DNA of 64,000 nt, taken from the NCBI GenBank assembly GCA_033557465.1, contig CM066035.1, positions 924,382,522 to 924,446,521 of the forward strand. The letters are read 5' to 3'. The notes below the pieces were generated by a model, which was given only the letters and a program-made list of their open reading frames with translations, did no database searches and was not told the DNA's origin. Positions within the stretch are counted from its first letter, which is position 1; each line of letters opens with the position of its first letter. The translations under genes and the position numbers were made by a program. Of this stretch, positions 45,991 through 57,394 are shown piece by piece. The stretch is from Ichthyophis bannanicus. Taxonomy: Eukaryota > Chordata > Amphibia > Gymnophiona > Ichthyophiidae.

Positions 45991-46990
45991 ACGGCTATTC
46001 GCCTAGCGTGGTCGTGACGCTTCTCACGGCGCGGCGGTCTACCACAATGCTGACTTACGCTCGGGTTTGGCGTCTCCTGATGGTGTTCGCGAAATAACCT
46101 CTCACCCTGGCGTTGCGGTGTTCTGGACATCCTGTCCTTTTTACAGGCCGGAGTGGATAAGGGATTAGCGCTCGATTCCTTGCGAGTACAAGTGGTCGCC
46201 TTAACTTGTTTTCGGGGTCTTATACCGGGGCGATCGATAGCTTCGCATTTGGACGTGTCTCGGTTCCTCCGCGGAGTTAGGCCTTCCGGCCTCCTCTGCG
46301 TTCGCCTGTACAGGCGTGGGCTCTCGTGCTTGTCCTCTGTGCCCTCGTTGCTCCTCCCTTTGAGCCTCTGAGGGCATGTTCTCTTCTAGATTTGACTCTG
46401 AAGGCAGTCTTCTTGGTGGCCATAACTTCGGCACACCGTGTTTCTGAGCTCCAGGCTCTCTCGTGTCGACATCCCTATCTCTCGTTTTCCTCCGAAGGCG
46501 TTTCTCTGTGAACTGTCCCTTCCTTTGTTGCCCAAAGTGCTGACGCCGTTCGCTGTTGACTAGCCTCTTTTCTTTCCGTCTTTTCCAAAGGCGCAGTGTG
46601 ACAGTGGTTGGTCTCCGTTGCGGGCGATGGACCTTACGAAGGTTCTTTTTCAGTATCTGGGGGTCGTGGGACCCTTCCATATGACTATTGCTCTTTTGTC
46701 TTGTTCGCGGGTTCTCATCGGGGATCCGCAGCCTCCGAATCTACCATTTCTAGATGAGTTACGGAGGCCATTGAGGTGGCGTACCTTCTTCTGGGAGAGC
46801 CAGCTCCACCGGGACTCTGTGCTCACTCCTCTCCAGCGCAAGCAACTTTGTAGGCCGGAAGGTCTCATGTAGTTCCTCTCGATATTTGCCGGGCGGCGAC
46901 TTGGTCGTCGCTGTCCACCTTTGTCGGTCATTATAGGTTGGACGTTCATGCCCGTCAGGAGGTCCGTTTTGGAGTTGCTGAGCTGTCGGC
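45920..46990 (+). pseudogene. Decayed tyrosine recombinase of lineage C
   Basis: Pieces in several frames align to the B-lineage recombinase: RWFARYGYSPSVVVTLLTAR and MLTYARVWRLL, then LALDSLRVQVVALTCFRG, LTLKAVFLVAITSAHRVSELQAL, and DICRAATWSSLSTFVGHYRLD near the end. The second Arg of the SARR motif and the Tyr nucleophile are visible, but frameshifts and at least one stop separate the domains. Confidence 0.7.
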
Positions 46991-47039
46991 GGCCTTACCC
47001 CCCCCTTGAAAGCAGGTAGCTTGGGTACTGCCTGTTTGT

Positions 47040-47130
47040 CTGGACTGGTCTAGCAGTATGAACTGGAAGGAGAAATTTCACTTACCATTAATTTCCTTTC
47101 CTGGAATACTGCTAGACCAGTCCAGGACCC
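47040..47130 (+). repeat. Internal complementary region of lineage C element
   Basis: Positions about 47040-47070 are the reverse complement of the left end (TGGACTGGTCTAGCAGTATG and on), and about 47071-47125 the reverse complement of the last 55 bases. The complement reads ATGGTAAGTG where the right end reads ACGGTAAGTG. Confidence 0.82.
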
Positions 47131-47334
47131 GCCCTGCTGTTGGTTGGAGTGCCGCTGGTGCGGTGCAGCCGCCGACAGCGGTTCTTCTCTTTGCCGGTAT
47201 GCCTCGCCATGGGCAGTCCATGGGTTCGTAGGTGGATACTGTTTTCAGCTCTAGGGAGTTCTTCGGCTCCCTTGTATATAGTTCACTTGAGACCCTCTGG
47301 GGTGATAGTTCATGTTGCATTAGCTTGTGGACGT

Positions 47335-47498
47335 AACTGAGGGAGACCCCTAGGGGTAGGATTATATCACCAGGCTCCAGCCTATCAGAGATCTGGTAGA
47401 ATTCTGTCTCCAAGATCTGCTGGCAGGGGTGCATAACCCGTTTGGACTGGTCTAGCAGTATTCCAGGAAAGGAAATTAACGGTAAGTGAAATTTCTCC
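47335..47498 (+). repeat. Right inverted terminal repeat of lineage C element
   Basis: Inverse of 41741-41880. It ends GGTAAGTGAAATTTCTCC, with the splice-donor-like GTAAGT at 47482-47487. Similar right ends, more decayed, are seen at 196-290 and about 39750-39805. Confidence 0.82.
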
Positions 47499-48056
47499 TT
47501 GTTCCACTCCCAACCTGAACACTTTCTCCTGTTCCCTTGTCCCATTTTCTTTCACGCGTGCCACCTAAATCTGCTCTCCCAAATACTCTCATATCCCATG
47601 CCAGTGCATACAGATTCCCGTTCATCCTCCAGCCCCTCTTTCTCTTATTGCTTAAGCTCCCTAATTAGACTTCCACATAACTTGCACCTCTGATAGCTGC
47701 TCTTCTGCAATCCTGAGGTGAGAAATAACAAAGCGGGTTGCATTTTTGGTCTCCTGGTGTCACCTACTGCTTTAAACCACTCTGTCAAATCAGCAATTGT
47801 CTCTGGATGAGAGGCTTGTTACAGAAGGGGAAAATTGTCTGGGAAGGAACAGAGGATGTATATTGAGTTGGAATTTGTGCTAGAGAGCCATCGCTTTCCT
47901 TTACTCTCTCAGCCCCCACTATGATTCTTTGAAAAGGCAGATGCCTTAAGGCTTAGCTTAGTCATCTGCAGAAAGAGTGGACTAATTAAATTTAATGTGC
48001 ATGTACTGACAGATATCATCCAGAGTTGATATTTGGACACTTAAGTCAGAAGACAT
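47499..48056. other. Unassigned intronic gap between lineage C and A-old4
   Basis: No repeats or coding homology recognised. A CT-rich stretch at 47510-47660 is followed by AT-rich unique sequence. Confidence 0.5.
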
Positions 48057-48429
48057 TTATCCTTGGAAGAGATGCAAACAGGAAGTCAGTCCTCACATAT
48101 GGGTGACATTGCTGACAGAGCCCCTGCGGAAGCATCTCCCAAAGGCTCTTTAGAAGCTGGGGAGATGCCACCAGGCATGTGTGGTCTGCTTCCTGCCTAA
48201 GTGTGCTGTCTTGGTCTCCCTTTTTCCACAGAGTCGTACAGATGTTAGTCTTCCTTACCTGGAAAAAAGTTGATTTTCTCATGTTACTTTAGTACATCCG
48301 GTTAGCTCCTGTCCCTTTCCTGTCTCTGAGCTCTGTAGGCTCTGCTTCAAGACTTGGGACCTGTTTAGTTTAGGATTTTTCATCCTGTGTGTGTGTTTTG
48401 CATCTTTTCTAACCGCTGCTGCGTTGAAG

Positions 48430-50330
48430 GTTGTCAACCTCACTGGGGTTCTTTTTGCTTCAGTGGGCTTAAAGTGTGATAGGTGCTCAGAATGTCATTT
48501 ATCAACGCACATGACTGTTGCCTCTGTCTAGGTGCCAACCATGACCTAGAGGTGTGCTCCCTGTGCAAAAATGTCGTCCTGCTTCTGCCAGTGACTCTGG
48601 ATGACCTTAGCAGACATCTTCCACAGGTCAGATTCAGCCCCGGTAGTCATGCACTCTAAGGCCCTGTACAGATCCTCAGTCATGTAAAGCCCCTGCAGTT
48701 CCTGAGCAGGTATGTGGACACTCCTATAAGGGTTCCCCAGAGAGAGCAGAGGAAGAAATAATCAGAGGACACCTTTCTGGGAAGCAGAAACACAAGTCCC
48801 ATGCAAGGTCCCACAGCCCCCGGAGGGTATCAGAACTTGGAGCAGCCACAAAGGTATCCAGAACAGACAGAGACCTCTGGCAATGGATCTTGGACCCCCA
48901 AGGCCTGTCCAGTCTAAGACTTCCTCAGACACCTGACCTGGTCACCCCAGCATCTGTCAAAGGCTGCAACTCCTGAGTGAGAAGCCAGGATGATGGTGTT
49001 GGAATGTAGCGTTTCTGCCTTGTCTCACAGCAATCATCAATACCTGGCCCCACCAGCACATGTGCTGAGACCACAGGGACCTAGATGTCAAGGACTCCCC
49101 GGGCCGCCAAAGATCCTTGAGAGCCCCATGCCTCGAACAGATCCTCTGAGGATCTCTATCCTGCACCTGGTCCTTGGGAGCAAGATCCTCCCCGCAAGTG
49201 CTGCTGGCTCTAGCCAAGCAACAGCTGCGCTTCACCAAAGGCTGGATCCGATGATGCCCCTAGAGCAGTCAGGCCTAGAGTCCTTGACAGACTACTCGGA
49301 CTGGAAGTCAGAGGACAAGGCTTCCCTGGAGACATAAGCACACCATGATCTCCCCTTGGATCCGTCCCTGCTGGCATTGAGGCACCGGTTCCTGCCCGAG
49401 GATACTTCATTCCTTGAGGTTGTCCAGGACATGGCAAAGGCATTGTCCCTCACCACGGAGTCTGAGGAGGATTCTTGCATGGAGGAACTCAAATTCCTCC
49501 AATATGAGGCCCCACCTTACAGTCCCTGTCCCCACCATGCTTGGGCACCACCACCTCCAGTTGTGGAAAACACCAGCATCGGTGCAGATTGTTAGCCAGT
49601 GACTGGACACTATGTATTGGGTTCAGCAGAGCCTTGGCTTCAGGAAGGCACAATTCCCTCTCACCTCTATCATGGTTGAGTCGACCACGTGTTGACAGAA
49701 AAGCCTGAAGACTCACACTTCAGTGCCCCCCCCGGCAGGGATTCCTGTGCTCTTGACACCCTCGGGCAAAAATGTTACCAAGGCTCGATTCTGGCTTGCT
49801 GTACAAGCATATCAGCTGTATATCAACATGCATCTCCAGTACCTCACTAAGGAACTTGGGGGTTTCTTGGTAGGTCTCAGTGGGGATCACCTTCAGCGAT
49901 TCCAAACCCTCAGTCAGGGAGTGCTCGAACTTATTTTGGGCAGCCTACAATGGCTTTGAGTAACAAGAGTGGCCACCACAGGCATCAGTGCCAGGCCTCG
50001 AGCAGTGGGTCCAGGAAAAACTCCTCTGTCCCTTACCTTGGTGAAAACCTCTTAAGCCAGTGGAGGATAAGGCAACAGAGATAGACAGAGTATGTCACCA
50101 GGACTCAACTCTCCAGGAAGACCTCCACTCTTCCCAAGAAGAAACCAGCAGGGAAAAGGCCTCCCTTCCACTGGAAAAGTCAGCCTTACTGAGGCTGTCC
50201 CCCATATCAAGCCCCTCAGACCCCCCCCCAAGCAGGGTAGTCAGGACAAGGGAGCAGGCCAGGCCCATGCAAGCCTAAGGGCCCCAAGCCTCAGACACCA
50301 GCCCCAGACTGGATTGGAGTTTTGACTCTA
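48430..50330 (+). pseudogene. gag-like pseudogene of A-old4
   Basis: Scattered frame pieces match the A-lineage gag: a Ser-rich part around 48770-49330, and FLEVVQDMAKALSLTTESEED (49300-49480) against the FQDFVLDMATALSITTSSEKE block of A-full. No full-length frame; Cys cluster not evident. Confidence 0.62.
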
Positions 50331-50439
50331 AGCATAGCCTCTCTACCCATAGGGGACCAGCTACCAACAGGGGGACGTCTAACTCATTTTGCCCACCATT
50401 GCTTGGCCATGATCAGACTCAGGTCCAGGTGAAGGAGGT

Positions 50440-50955
50440 AACCCTCCCTGACCACCTGAAGTGCCCATGTCGCCTCCCCCTTTCTTTCCAGGAGAGCCCC
50501 CTCAGACTCCCCTGCACCAGGCCCTGCTATTGCAGGAACTTGCAGGCCACCTCAGGGACAAGGCCATGGAGCCTGTACCACACCACCTAAAAGGAAAGGT
50601 TCTACTCCAAGTACTTTCTGGTCCCAAAAAGAACAGGATGCCTAAGGCCCATCCTGGACCTAAGAAACCTGAACAAATTCCTGGTATGGGAGAAGTTCAA
50701 AATGTTCTCCCTTGGAATATTGCTGCCCTACCTCCCACAGGGAGTTTGGCTATGCTCCTTGAACCTAAAGGATGCTTATATCCACATCCTTATCCACATC
50801 AGCCACAGGCAGTACCTAATATTCATGGTCAGGCGCAACCACTACCAGTACAGGGTACTACTCTTCAGCCTAGCCTCTGTGCTAAGAGTCTTCACCAAAT
50901 GCCTTGCAGTGGTGGTCAACTATCTTAGTCTCCAAGGGGTCTTTGTCTTCCCATA
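50440..50955 (+). pseudogene. RT pseudogene of A-old4, 5' part
   Basis: The frame at 50702-50955 reads MFSLGILLPYLPQGVWLC, LNLKDAYIHILIHISHRQY, FSLASVLRVFTKC and GVFVFPYLE, matching A-full up to just before the YLDD box, where the LINE interrupts. Confidence 0.75.
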
Positions 50956-51510
50956 CCTTGAGACTTGAAGACCTAAATATGTACACTTTGGAGGAGAGGA
51001 GGGATAGGGGAGATATGATTCAGACCTTTAAATACTTAGAGAAATAATGAACGAACAAACCTCTTCCAGAGACAGGGAAGCTGTAAAACTAGAGGGCATG
51101 ACATGAAGCTGCAAGGTGGTAAATTGAAAGGCAATGTCAGGAAATACTTTTTTACTGAAATGGTGGTGGATGCTTGGAATGCCCTCCCGATGGAGGAGGT
51201 GGGGACAAACACAGTGATGGACTTCAAAGTGGCCTGGGACAGACAGTGGATCACTTTACAGCAACAAGATTAAATCAAAATAAACAGAACCATCTAATTT
51301 CTCAACAAATAGGGGTGTCCTACATGGAGCGATGGGGGGAGGAGCGGTGGGTTCACCCCTAAACAAAGATATGGGGAGGGGTGCACCTGCTCCTGGTGGG
51401 TGCCACATTAAGCAAAGACATGGGTAGGGGTGCACCTACTCCTGCCATATTGCTGGGCAGACTAGATGGACCATACTGGTCTATCTGCCATCATTTACTA
51501 TGTTACTATA
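50956..51510 (+). mobile_element. CR1-superfamily LINE 3' fragment
   Basis: The first part encodes NMYTLEERRDRGDMIQTFKYL in one frame, the typical C-terminal region of CR1-type LINE proteins. The 3' end has GGCAGACTAGATGGACCATA and ends TCATTTACTATGTTACTATA, a known style of CR1-related 3' tail. It interrupts the RT of A-old4 just before the catalytic box. Confidence 0.72.
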
Positions 51511-53364
51511 TCTGGACGATTGGCTAGTAAAAGGGGACACGACCTCAGGTGCACCATCAAGGTCCTACAACATCTGGGTTTGATAAATCACTCCAAATCC
51601 CATCTCACTCCCAACAAAAGACTTGGAGTTCATAGGGGCTTGTCTGGACACTATTTAAGCAAGGGACTGCCTCAGGACCCTGGTGACTGAGGTACAGTGC
51701 CATCACTCTATGGTCCATTCTGTCTGCTAGGCCACATGACTTCCAGTCCATGTGGGCATCTCAGTGGTGCCTTTGCTTACAGTGGACCCGAGCCACAGGC
51801 AGGTTCCAGGGCAGGGTCTTGGTTTCCAGTCAACTAGCAGAGTCACTCAATTGGTGGCAGGATGCACAGCACCTGCAGAACATGTTCTTTCAACACCCAA
51901 ACCCCCCAGAGGGCCCTCACTACAGACGCCTCTAGTGGGCTGAGGTGCCCACTGAGGAAATGCACATGCAGGGCAACTGGTCTCTGGAGGAGAGCCAGCA
52001 GCAGATCAAACTGCTGGAGCTCTGGGCCATTGTCCTAGCAATCAGGGCCATTCTCCACTGCCTGTAGAACCAGTCAGTGCTAGTCCAAATGGATGGCAGT
52101 TGCAATGTTCTAGCTGAACAAGCAGGGGGGGGGGGGGGGCACAGGGTCCCAGTGCCTCTGCCAGGAAGCAGTAGCCATCTGCTCACATGCAACCAGCCAG
52201 GGAATGCTCCTCAGGGCACTATACCTTCTGGGCCGAGTCGGTGCCCTGGCAGACAGGCCGAGCAGGGACCTCAGCCACACAAGTGGCACTAGACCCCAGG
52301 GTGGCACAGCAGCTATTCAGACTATGGGGAACACAGTTTTTGAATCTCTTCGCCAGCCCAGTCAACACTCAGCTGTCCTGCTTCTGCTGTCACCAACCAC
52401 ACCCATCCTGGATAGCAGCAGATGCCTTCCTCATCTCGTGGTCGAAGGGCCTTCTGTATGCCTTCCCTCCCATGCCACTAATCACTTGGACCCTATTCAA
52501 GGTCCTGCAGGACAAGGCTTTCATGATCTTGGTGGCCCAGAGAGCCTTGGTTTCCCCTGTTGCTCTGCCTCTCAACAGCTTCCAGTCTCTCTGTGCAGTA
52601 CCCCAGGGGGGTGGCTTAATTCTCCACCCCAACCTGGGGGCCCTGTCACTAACAGGATGGTTGCTGAATACATCGCCCTAATGCCCTTCAACCTCCCTAG
52701 GGAGGTGGATGAAGTCGTCCTGGCCCCTAGTAAGAACTCCATGAGACGAGCCTATGCCTTCAAGTGGTGCAGATTCTCAGTATGGTGTGTGGAGCAACGG
52801 GTTGACTCATTTTCCTTCCAGTTGCCCACAGTGCTGCAGTGCCTGCTTTACCTCTCAGATTGGATTAGAGTCCAACTCTGTCAGGGTACATCTGAGCATG
52901 CTCTCTGTACACCATCACTTCATAGAGGGCAAAGCTCTTTCGGTGCAGCCCCTTGTTACCCGACTCATGCAGGGCTGGCTGCTCTCTAAGCCTTCCATCC
53001 AGTTGCCTTTGACTGAATAGGACCTCAATGTGGCTGATGCTGCTTACCAAGCATCCTTTTGAACCTTAGGTAAAGCATATGGCAGGTAGCCAGTCTTGGA
53101 AGGTTGTCTTCCTGTTGGCGCTCACCTCTGCCTGCAGTCAGCAAGCTTCAGGCCTTGGTGGCTGAGCCACCTTACACTAGGTTCTACAACAGGAGCATGC
53201 TTCGCACTTGCCAAAAATTCCTTCTGAAGGTGGTATCCACCTTCCACCTCAATCAGGAGGTGGTGCTCCTTACCACCTTTCCACAGCCCTATGCTGACTG
53301 GTGGCTGTTCTCCATACTCTGTACACAAGGAGGAGCAAGACTCCTGCAAGTAGTCCAAACAAAC
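51511..53364 (+). pseudogene. RT end, RNase H, methyltransferase-like and recombinase pseudogenes of A-old4
   Basis: Resumes with the Asp-Asp of the RT box (LDDWLVKGDT in frame pieces). RNase H (LLELWAIVLAI), methyltransferase-like (NLFASPVNTQLSCFC; YAFPPMPLITWTLFK) and recombinase (RRAYAFKWCRFSVWC; KLQALVAEPPYTRFY; STFHLNQEVVLLTTF) follow. The catalytic SARR motif is not intact and the C-terminal half of the recombinase is absent. Confidence 0.7.
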
Positions 53365-54921
53365 ACATAAGATCATAAGATATGCCATACTGGGTCAGAC
53401 CAAGGTCCATCAAGCCCAGTATTCTGTTTCCAACAGTGGCCAATCTAGGTCATATGTACCTAGCAGTTTCCCCAAGGGACACAGGTTCCACAATGCTTGT
53501 ATTGGTTCAAGCATTGATATCCTGGGTCCCTTCTTAATAATGGCTTATGGACCTTTCCTCCAGGAACTTGTCCAAACCTTTTTTAAACCCAGCTACACTA
53601 ACAGCCTTTACTACATCCTCCTGTAACAAATTCCAGAGTTTGATTACACGTTGAGTGAAAAAATATTTTCTTTTATTAGTCTTAAATAGTTTACCCTGTA
53701 GCTTCATTGCATGTCTCCTAGTCTTTCTATATTCTGATAAGGTAAACAATCGATCTACGTTTACCCGTTCCACTCTGCTCATTAATTTATAGACTTCTAT
53801 CATATCTCCCCTCAGCCGTCTCTTTTCCAGGTTAAAGAGCCCTAACCTTTTTAGCCTTTCTTCATAGGAGTATCCTTCCATCCCCTTTACCATTTTGGTG
53901 GCTCTTCTCTGAACCTTTTCTAATAACTCTATATCCTTTTTAAGATACGGCGACCAGAATTGCACACACTATTCAAGGTGCGGTCTCACCATGGAACGAT
54001 ATAGAGGCATTATAATATCCTTTGTTTTATTTTCCATTCCTTTCCTTATCATACCTAGCATTCTATTTGCTCTCTTGGCCGCCGCTGCACACTGGGCCGA
54101 GGGTTTTAACATGGTATCCACAATGCCGCCTAAATCTTTTTCCTGGGTGGTGGTTCCTAATGTGGAACCTTGCATCGTGTAACCATAGTTTGGGTTGTTC
54201 TTCCCTAGGTGCATAACCTTGCACTTGTCCACATTAAATTTCATCTGCCATTTTGATGCCCAGTCTTCCAGTTTATCAAGATCCTCTTGCAATTTTCCAC
54301 AATCCTCTTGGGTTTTAACAACTTTAAATAGTTTTGTCATCTGCAAATTTGATAACCTCACTTGTTGTTTCACTTTCCAGGTCATTTATGAATATGTCAA
54401 AAAGCAGCGGACCCAGCACAGATCCCTGGGGTACACCACTATTCACCTTTCTCCATTGGGAAAATTGGCCATTTAGCCCTACCCTCTGCTTTCTATCTTT
54501 TAACCAGTTCCTGGTCCACAATAGTACACTGCCTCCTATCCCATGACTCTTTAGTTTTGCCAAAAGTCTCTGATGAGGGACCTTGTCAAAGGCTTTCTGA
54601 AAATCCAGATACACAATATCAACCGACTCACCTTTGTCCACCTGATTATTCACTCCTTCAAAAAAACATAAGATTAGTAAGACAAGATCTTCCTTGTCTA
54701 AAGCCATGTTGGCTGTCTCTCATTAGTTCATGACTATCTACATGCTGAGTAATTTTATTCTTTATGATGGTTTCTATCATTTTTCCCGGTATTGACGTCA
54801 GGCTCACCGGTCTGTAGTTTCCCGGATCACCCCTGGAACCCTTTTTAAAAATTGGTGTTACATTGGCGATCCTCCAATCTTCAGGTATTGTTGGAAGAAC
54901 AGAAGGGTCTTTATTGTTCAA
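53365..54921 (-). mobile_element. CR1 LINE, 5'-truncated, with RT
   Basis: On the minus strand the frames read, 5' to 3': PEDWRIANVTPIFKKGSRGD, YLDFQKAFDKVPHQRLL (motif A), SGVPQGSVLGPLLF (motif B), KFADD (motif C), then LEYC-type C-terminal blocks (YLKKDIELLEKVQRRATKMV; LFNLEKRRLRGDMIEVYKLM; FKKGLDKFLEE). The 3' end at 53365-53400 has the CATAAGATCATAAGATATGCC tail. At least three frameshifts. Same family as the 3' fragment at 61431-61683. Confidence 0.86.
54324..54707 (-). pseudogene. CR1 reverse transcriptase core fragment
   Basis: A 127-codon frame with the YLDFQKAF motif A, GVPQGSVLGPLLF motif B and KFADDKT motif C, so the catalytic Asp residues are present. Neighbouring frames hold the upstream RT part (54658-54921) and the C-terminus (53534-54385), so the gene is broken. 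Confidence 0.82.
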
Positions 54922-55212
54922 AAGGGACAGCAGGAATCGGTCCTCACAAACCTCCCTTCTCCCTTTGGGGTTACTGTACAATTTTTGCCATCTTTTGTAG
55001 GCCCTAGCTATGTCATCTAAGATGGCACCCTTGGGTGGGAAGGGGACCATGCATTCGTGGTGGCATCTCCCAAAGGCTTTCTTTGAAAACTGAGGAGATG
55101 CTTCCATGGGGGCTCTGTCGGTGTCTACATCACCCATATGTGAGGACTGATTCCTACTGTCCCTGGAGAACACCTGTTAAGAGTTAGTGTAGTTACTCAC
55201 CTTTAACTGACC

Positions 55213-55376
55213 TATCTCCAGGAACAAGCAGGAATAAGTCCTCACATATGGGTACGTCGGTACCGACGGAGCCCGTGCGGGAAAGCTCCCCAGCTTCTTA
55301 GAATAGAAGCTTTTGGGACCTCCCACTGCACATGCGCACTGCCTTCCCGCCTTCCTGAACAGCTCTCCTCAGTTTC
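55213..55376 (+). repeat. Left inverted terminal repeat of A-full
   Basis: From TATCTCCAGG onward this segment is the inverted counterpart of 60629-60815. The best-matched stretch runs from about 55236 to 55376 and includes a short internal palindrome around GTCGGTACCGAC. The outermost 40 bases also recur, inverted, in the internal complementary region. Diverged copies mark the left ends of the old lineage A elements at 2710, 23099 and 48057. Confidence 0.88.
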
Positions 55377-55590
55377 TCTTTTTCCGCGGAGCCAGCAGGT
55401 CGTGTTCCTGTCACCGCTGAAGAAATTGTTATTTTATTTGTTTCTTTAGACCGCGTACCTGCCTTCCCCATACCGATACCGGTATCGCCGGTCTTTTCTT
55501 TCTTTCTTTAAAAAATTATAATTCTTTTTTCTTATTTTTAGCTTTTTGGTCACTTCAGAGAGGCCTCTCGGCCTACTCAATTTTCTCCTC

Positions 55591-57393
55591 ATGGAGAAGC
55601 CAGCCCCTGGATTTAAGAAGTGTACCAAATGTAATGCTGTTATTTCAGTCACAGACACCCATGACTGGTGTCTGAAATGTTTGGGGCCTGACCATTCCAT
55701 ACCGGACTGCCCATCTTGCTCCCACATGTCTAAACGTGGGCTGCAGAACCGGGCCAACAAATTCCATGTGCTGTTTGCTTCAGAGAATACAGCATCACAG
55801 TCATCCAGGTCTTCTTCTCCGGATGGATCTCAGGTAACCAAACCTTCTGTGGGCAAGTCCTCAAAGAGCAAATCTCCTTCAAAGCATCGAGAGGCTCTTA
55901 GCTTAGAACTTGAGGACCCTGCCCCAGCCAAACAACCCCGGCGGGAAGTCCAACTTCCAAAAACGCCAATTCAGGGGTCTCAGGTTGATATCGATGCTAC
56001 GGCCTCGACAGATCACCTGTTAGCCTGCTCTGGGGTACCGGGTCACTCCGGTACCGACATCCAGGCAGCTATGGCGTCCATGGGCGATACTGTACAGTCC
56101 ATGCAGCAGGCCGTCATGGCTTTCATTAAAGCTGCAACGCCATCGGTTCCGCTTTCAGCGGTTCCGGGCCCGATACCGGTATCGTCCGCCATGCCGGTAT
56201 CGAGGCCGTCCACCTCTAAACGCAAGTCGGTACCGTATGGGCTTTCGCTCCATACCGGTTCCATACCCGATACGCCCGATATCGATACCGATCGGTACGC
56301 GTATCGTGCGTTAGAGGAAAGCACCGATTCCTCTGAGGATTTTCACTCCTCTGATTCTGCTGAGTTTTCACTCAACTTACCTGAGGAGCCCTCTTCTCCT
56401 AAAAGGAGAATGTCCCCTCCAGAGGATTTGTCCTTCCAGGACTTTGTTTTAGATATGGCTACAGCCCTTTCTATTACCACATCCTCTGAAAAGGAACCCA
56501 GATCCAAAAAACTGGATATTTTGGGATACTCAAAGGCCCCTAAGGAGGCAGTTACCCTGCCTATCCATGAAATCCTTCAAGAACAACTGATGGATTTCTG
56601 GGAAAATCCTTTGACTTTGTCTCCTTATTCCCGTAGGTTGGACACCATGTATAGGGTCCCTACTTCTCCTGGTTTCCAAAAGACTCAATTGCCCCACCAC
56701 TCTATTGTGGTGAAGTCTGCAATGAAGAAGATTAGGAGTACCAAAAGGCACTCTTCCACCCCTCCAGGACGGGAATGTAAGACTTTGGACTCTTTTGGTA
56801 GGAAAATTTTCCAGGCTAGTATGCTTATAGCCAGGATTAATTCCTACAGTCTCTATATGGGCATGTTCCTGGAGGAACTTGCCAAAAAGGTGCGGCATTT
56901 TGCCCCCTTTATCCCTGAGGATAAAAAGCAGGGTTTCCTTTCCCTAGTGAAACAACTCTTAGAGGTTTCTAAGTTCTCTAATAGGGCAGCATATGATTCC
57001 TTTGAGGGAGCCAGTAGGGCTTCGGGCATTGCTATTGCAGCCCGACGTCTTGCTTGGCTCCAGGCCTCTGATCTGGAACCTTGGGTTCTAGATGGCTTAC
57101 GTAATCTGCCCTGTACAGGTGAGAACTTATTTGGGGAAGAGTGGCAAATCAAAGCCACCCAGATGGATGCTGAAAATGCCACCTTGGAAAGACTTTCAAA
57201 GTCCACTTCAATTCCTACTAAGAAAAAGTCTTTTAAAAGGCCTTACTATAAGAAGGCCAGAGTTGCTTCAAATACTGGCCAGCAGTCTTCTCAACCTCGC
57301 TATACTGCTAAGCGTCAGCAATCCAAACAAGCACGAGCTAAGCCTGCAGTAGCTACTGTAGCTCAGCAGGCTCCAACCCCTCAGGGGTTTTGA
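55591..57393 (+). CDS. DIRS gag-like structural protein
   Basis: A 600-residue ORF at the gag position. Start chosen at the ATG of MEKPAPGF because the decayed copy at 2710-8180 has the homologous ATG context at 3106; an upstream in-frame ATG at 55546 is possible. The N-terminus has a Cys-rich cluster (C11, C14, C27, C30, H35, C40, C43) that looks like a zinc-binding module. It is followed by a Ser/Pro-rich segment and an alpha-helical C-terminal half whose HHS...STPPGRECKTLDSFGRK block recurs in the older copies. The tail is basic (lysine, glutamine, arginine). The presumed role, by position and family, is a nucleic-acid-binding coat protein; no catalytic motif is seen. It ends with TGA at 57391, and the RT frame (+1) opens at once. 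Confidence 0.8.
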   Translation: MEKPAPGFKKCTKCNAVISVTDTHDWCLKCLGPDHSIPDCPSCSHMSKRGLQNRANKFHVLFASENTASQSSRSSSPDGSQVTKPSVGKSSKSKSPSKHREALSLELEDPAPAKQPRREVQLPKTPIQGSQVDIDATASTDHLLACSGVPGHSGTDIQAAMASMGDTVQSMQQAVMAFIKAATPSVPLSAVPGPIPVSSAMPVSRPSTSKRKSVPYGLSLHTGSIPDTPDIDTDRYAYRALEESTDSSEDFHSSDSAEFSLNLPEEPSSPKRRMSPPEDLSFQDFVLDMATALSITTSSEKEPRSKKLDILGYSKAPKEAVTLPIHEILQEQLMDFWENPLTLSPYSRRLDTMYRVPTSPGFQKTQLPHHSIVVKSAMKKIRSTKRHSSTPPGRECKTLDSFGRKIFQASMLIARINSYSLYMGMFLEELAKKVRHFAPFIPEDKKQGFLSLVKQLLEVSKFSNRAAYDSFEGASRASGIAIAARRLAWLQASDLEPWVLDGLRNLPCTGENLFGEEWQIKATQMDAENATLERLSKSTSIPTKKKSFKRPYYKKARVASNTGQQSSQPRYTAKRQQSKQARAKPAVATVAQQAPTPQGF

Positions 57394-57394
57394 C

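Larger units (their letters stand above)
41741..47498 (+). mobile_element. DIRS-type retrotransposon, lineage C, internally deleted
   Basis: A 5.8-kb element lying 164 bp after the ddx3x exon. The left end TTCCAGTTCATACTGC and the right end near GTAAGTGAAATTTCTCC agree with an internal complementary region at about 47040-47130. The long 5' part (41741-43900) has no clear coding. Remnants of gag, of the RT thumb and RNase H, of the methyltransferase-like domain and of the recombinase follow, but the RT fingers and palm, including YLDD, are absent. Intact ends with a gutted interior fit a copy moved by enzymes from another element, or a deletion after insertion. Confidence 0.85.
48057..55212 (+). 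mobile_element. Decayed lineage A DIRS element (A-old4), split by two LINEs
   Basis: The left end at about 48057 is followed by the A-type terminal repeat (CAGTCCTCACATATGGG). Gag 48430-50330, RT 50440-50955, a CR1-like LINE piece at 50956-51510, RT from 51511 (TATCTGGACGATTGG), RNase H 51900-52130, methyltransferase-like 52290-52660, recombinase 52670-53364. A minus-strand CR1 lies at 53365-54921, and after it come the rest of the internal complementary region and the right end (about 54922-55212). The recombinase C-terminus is missing at the CR1 site. A-full begins directly at its right end. Confidence 0.78.
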
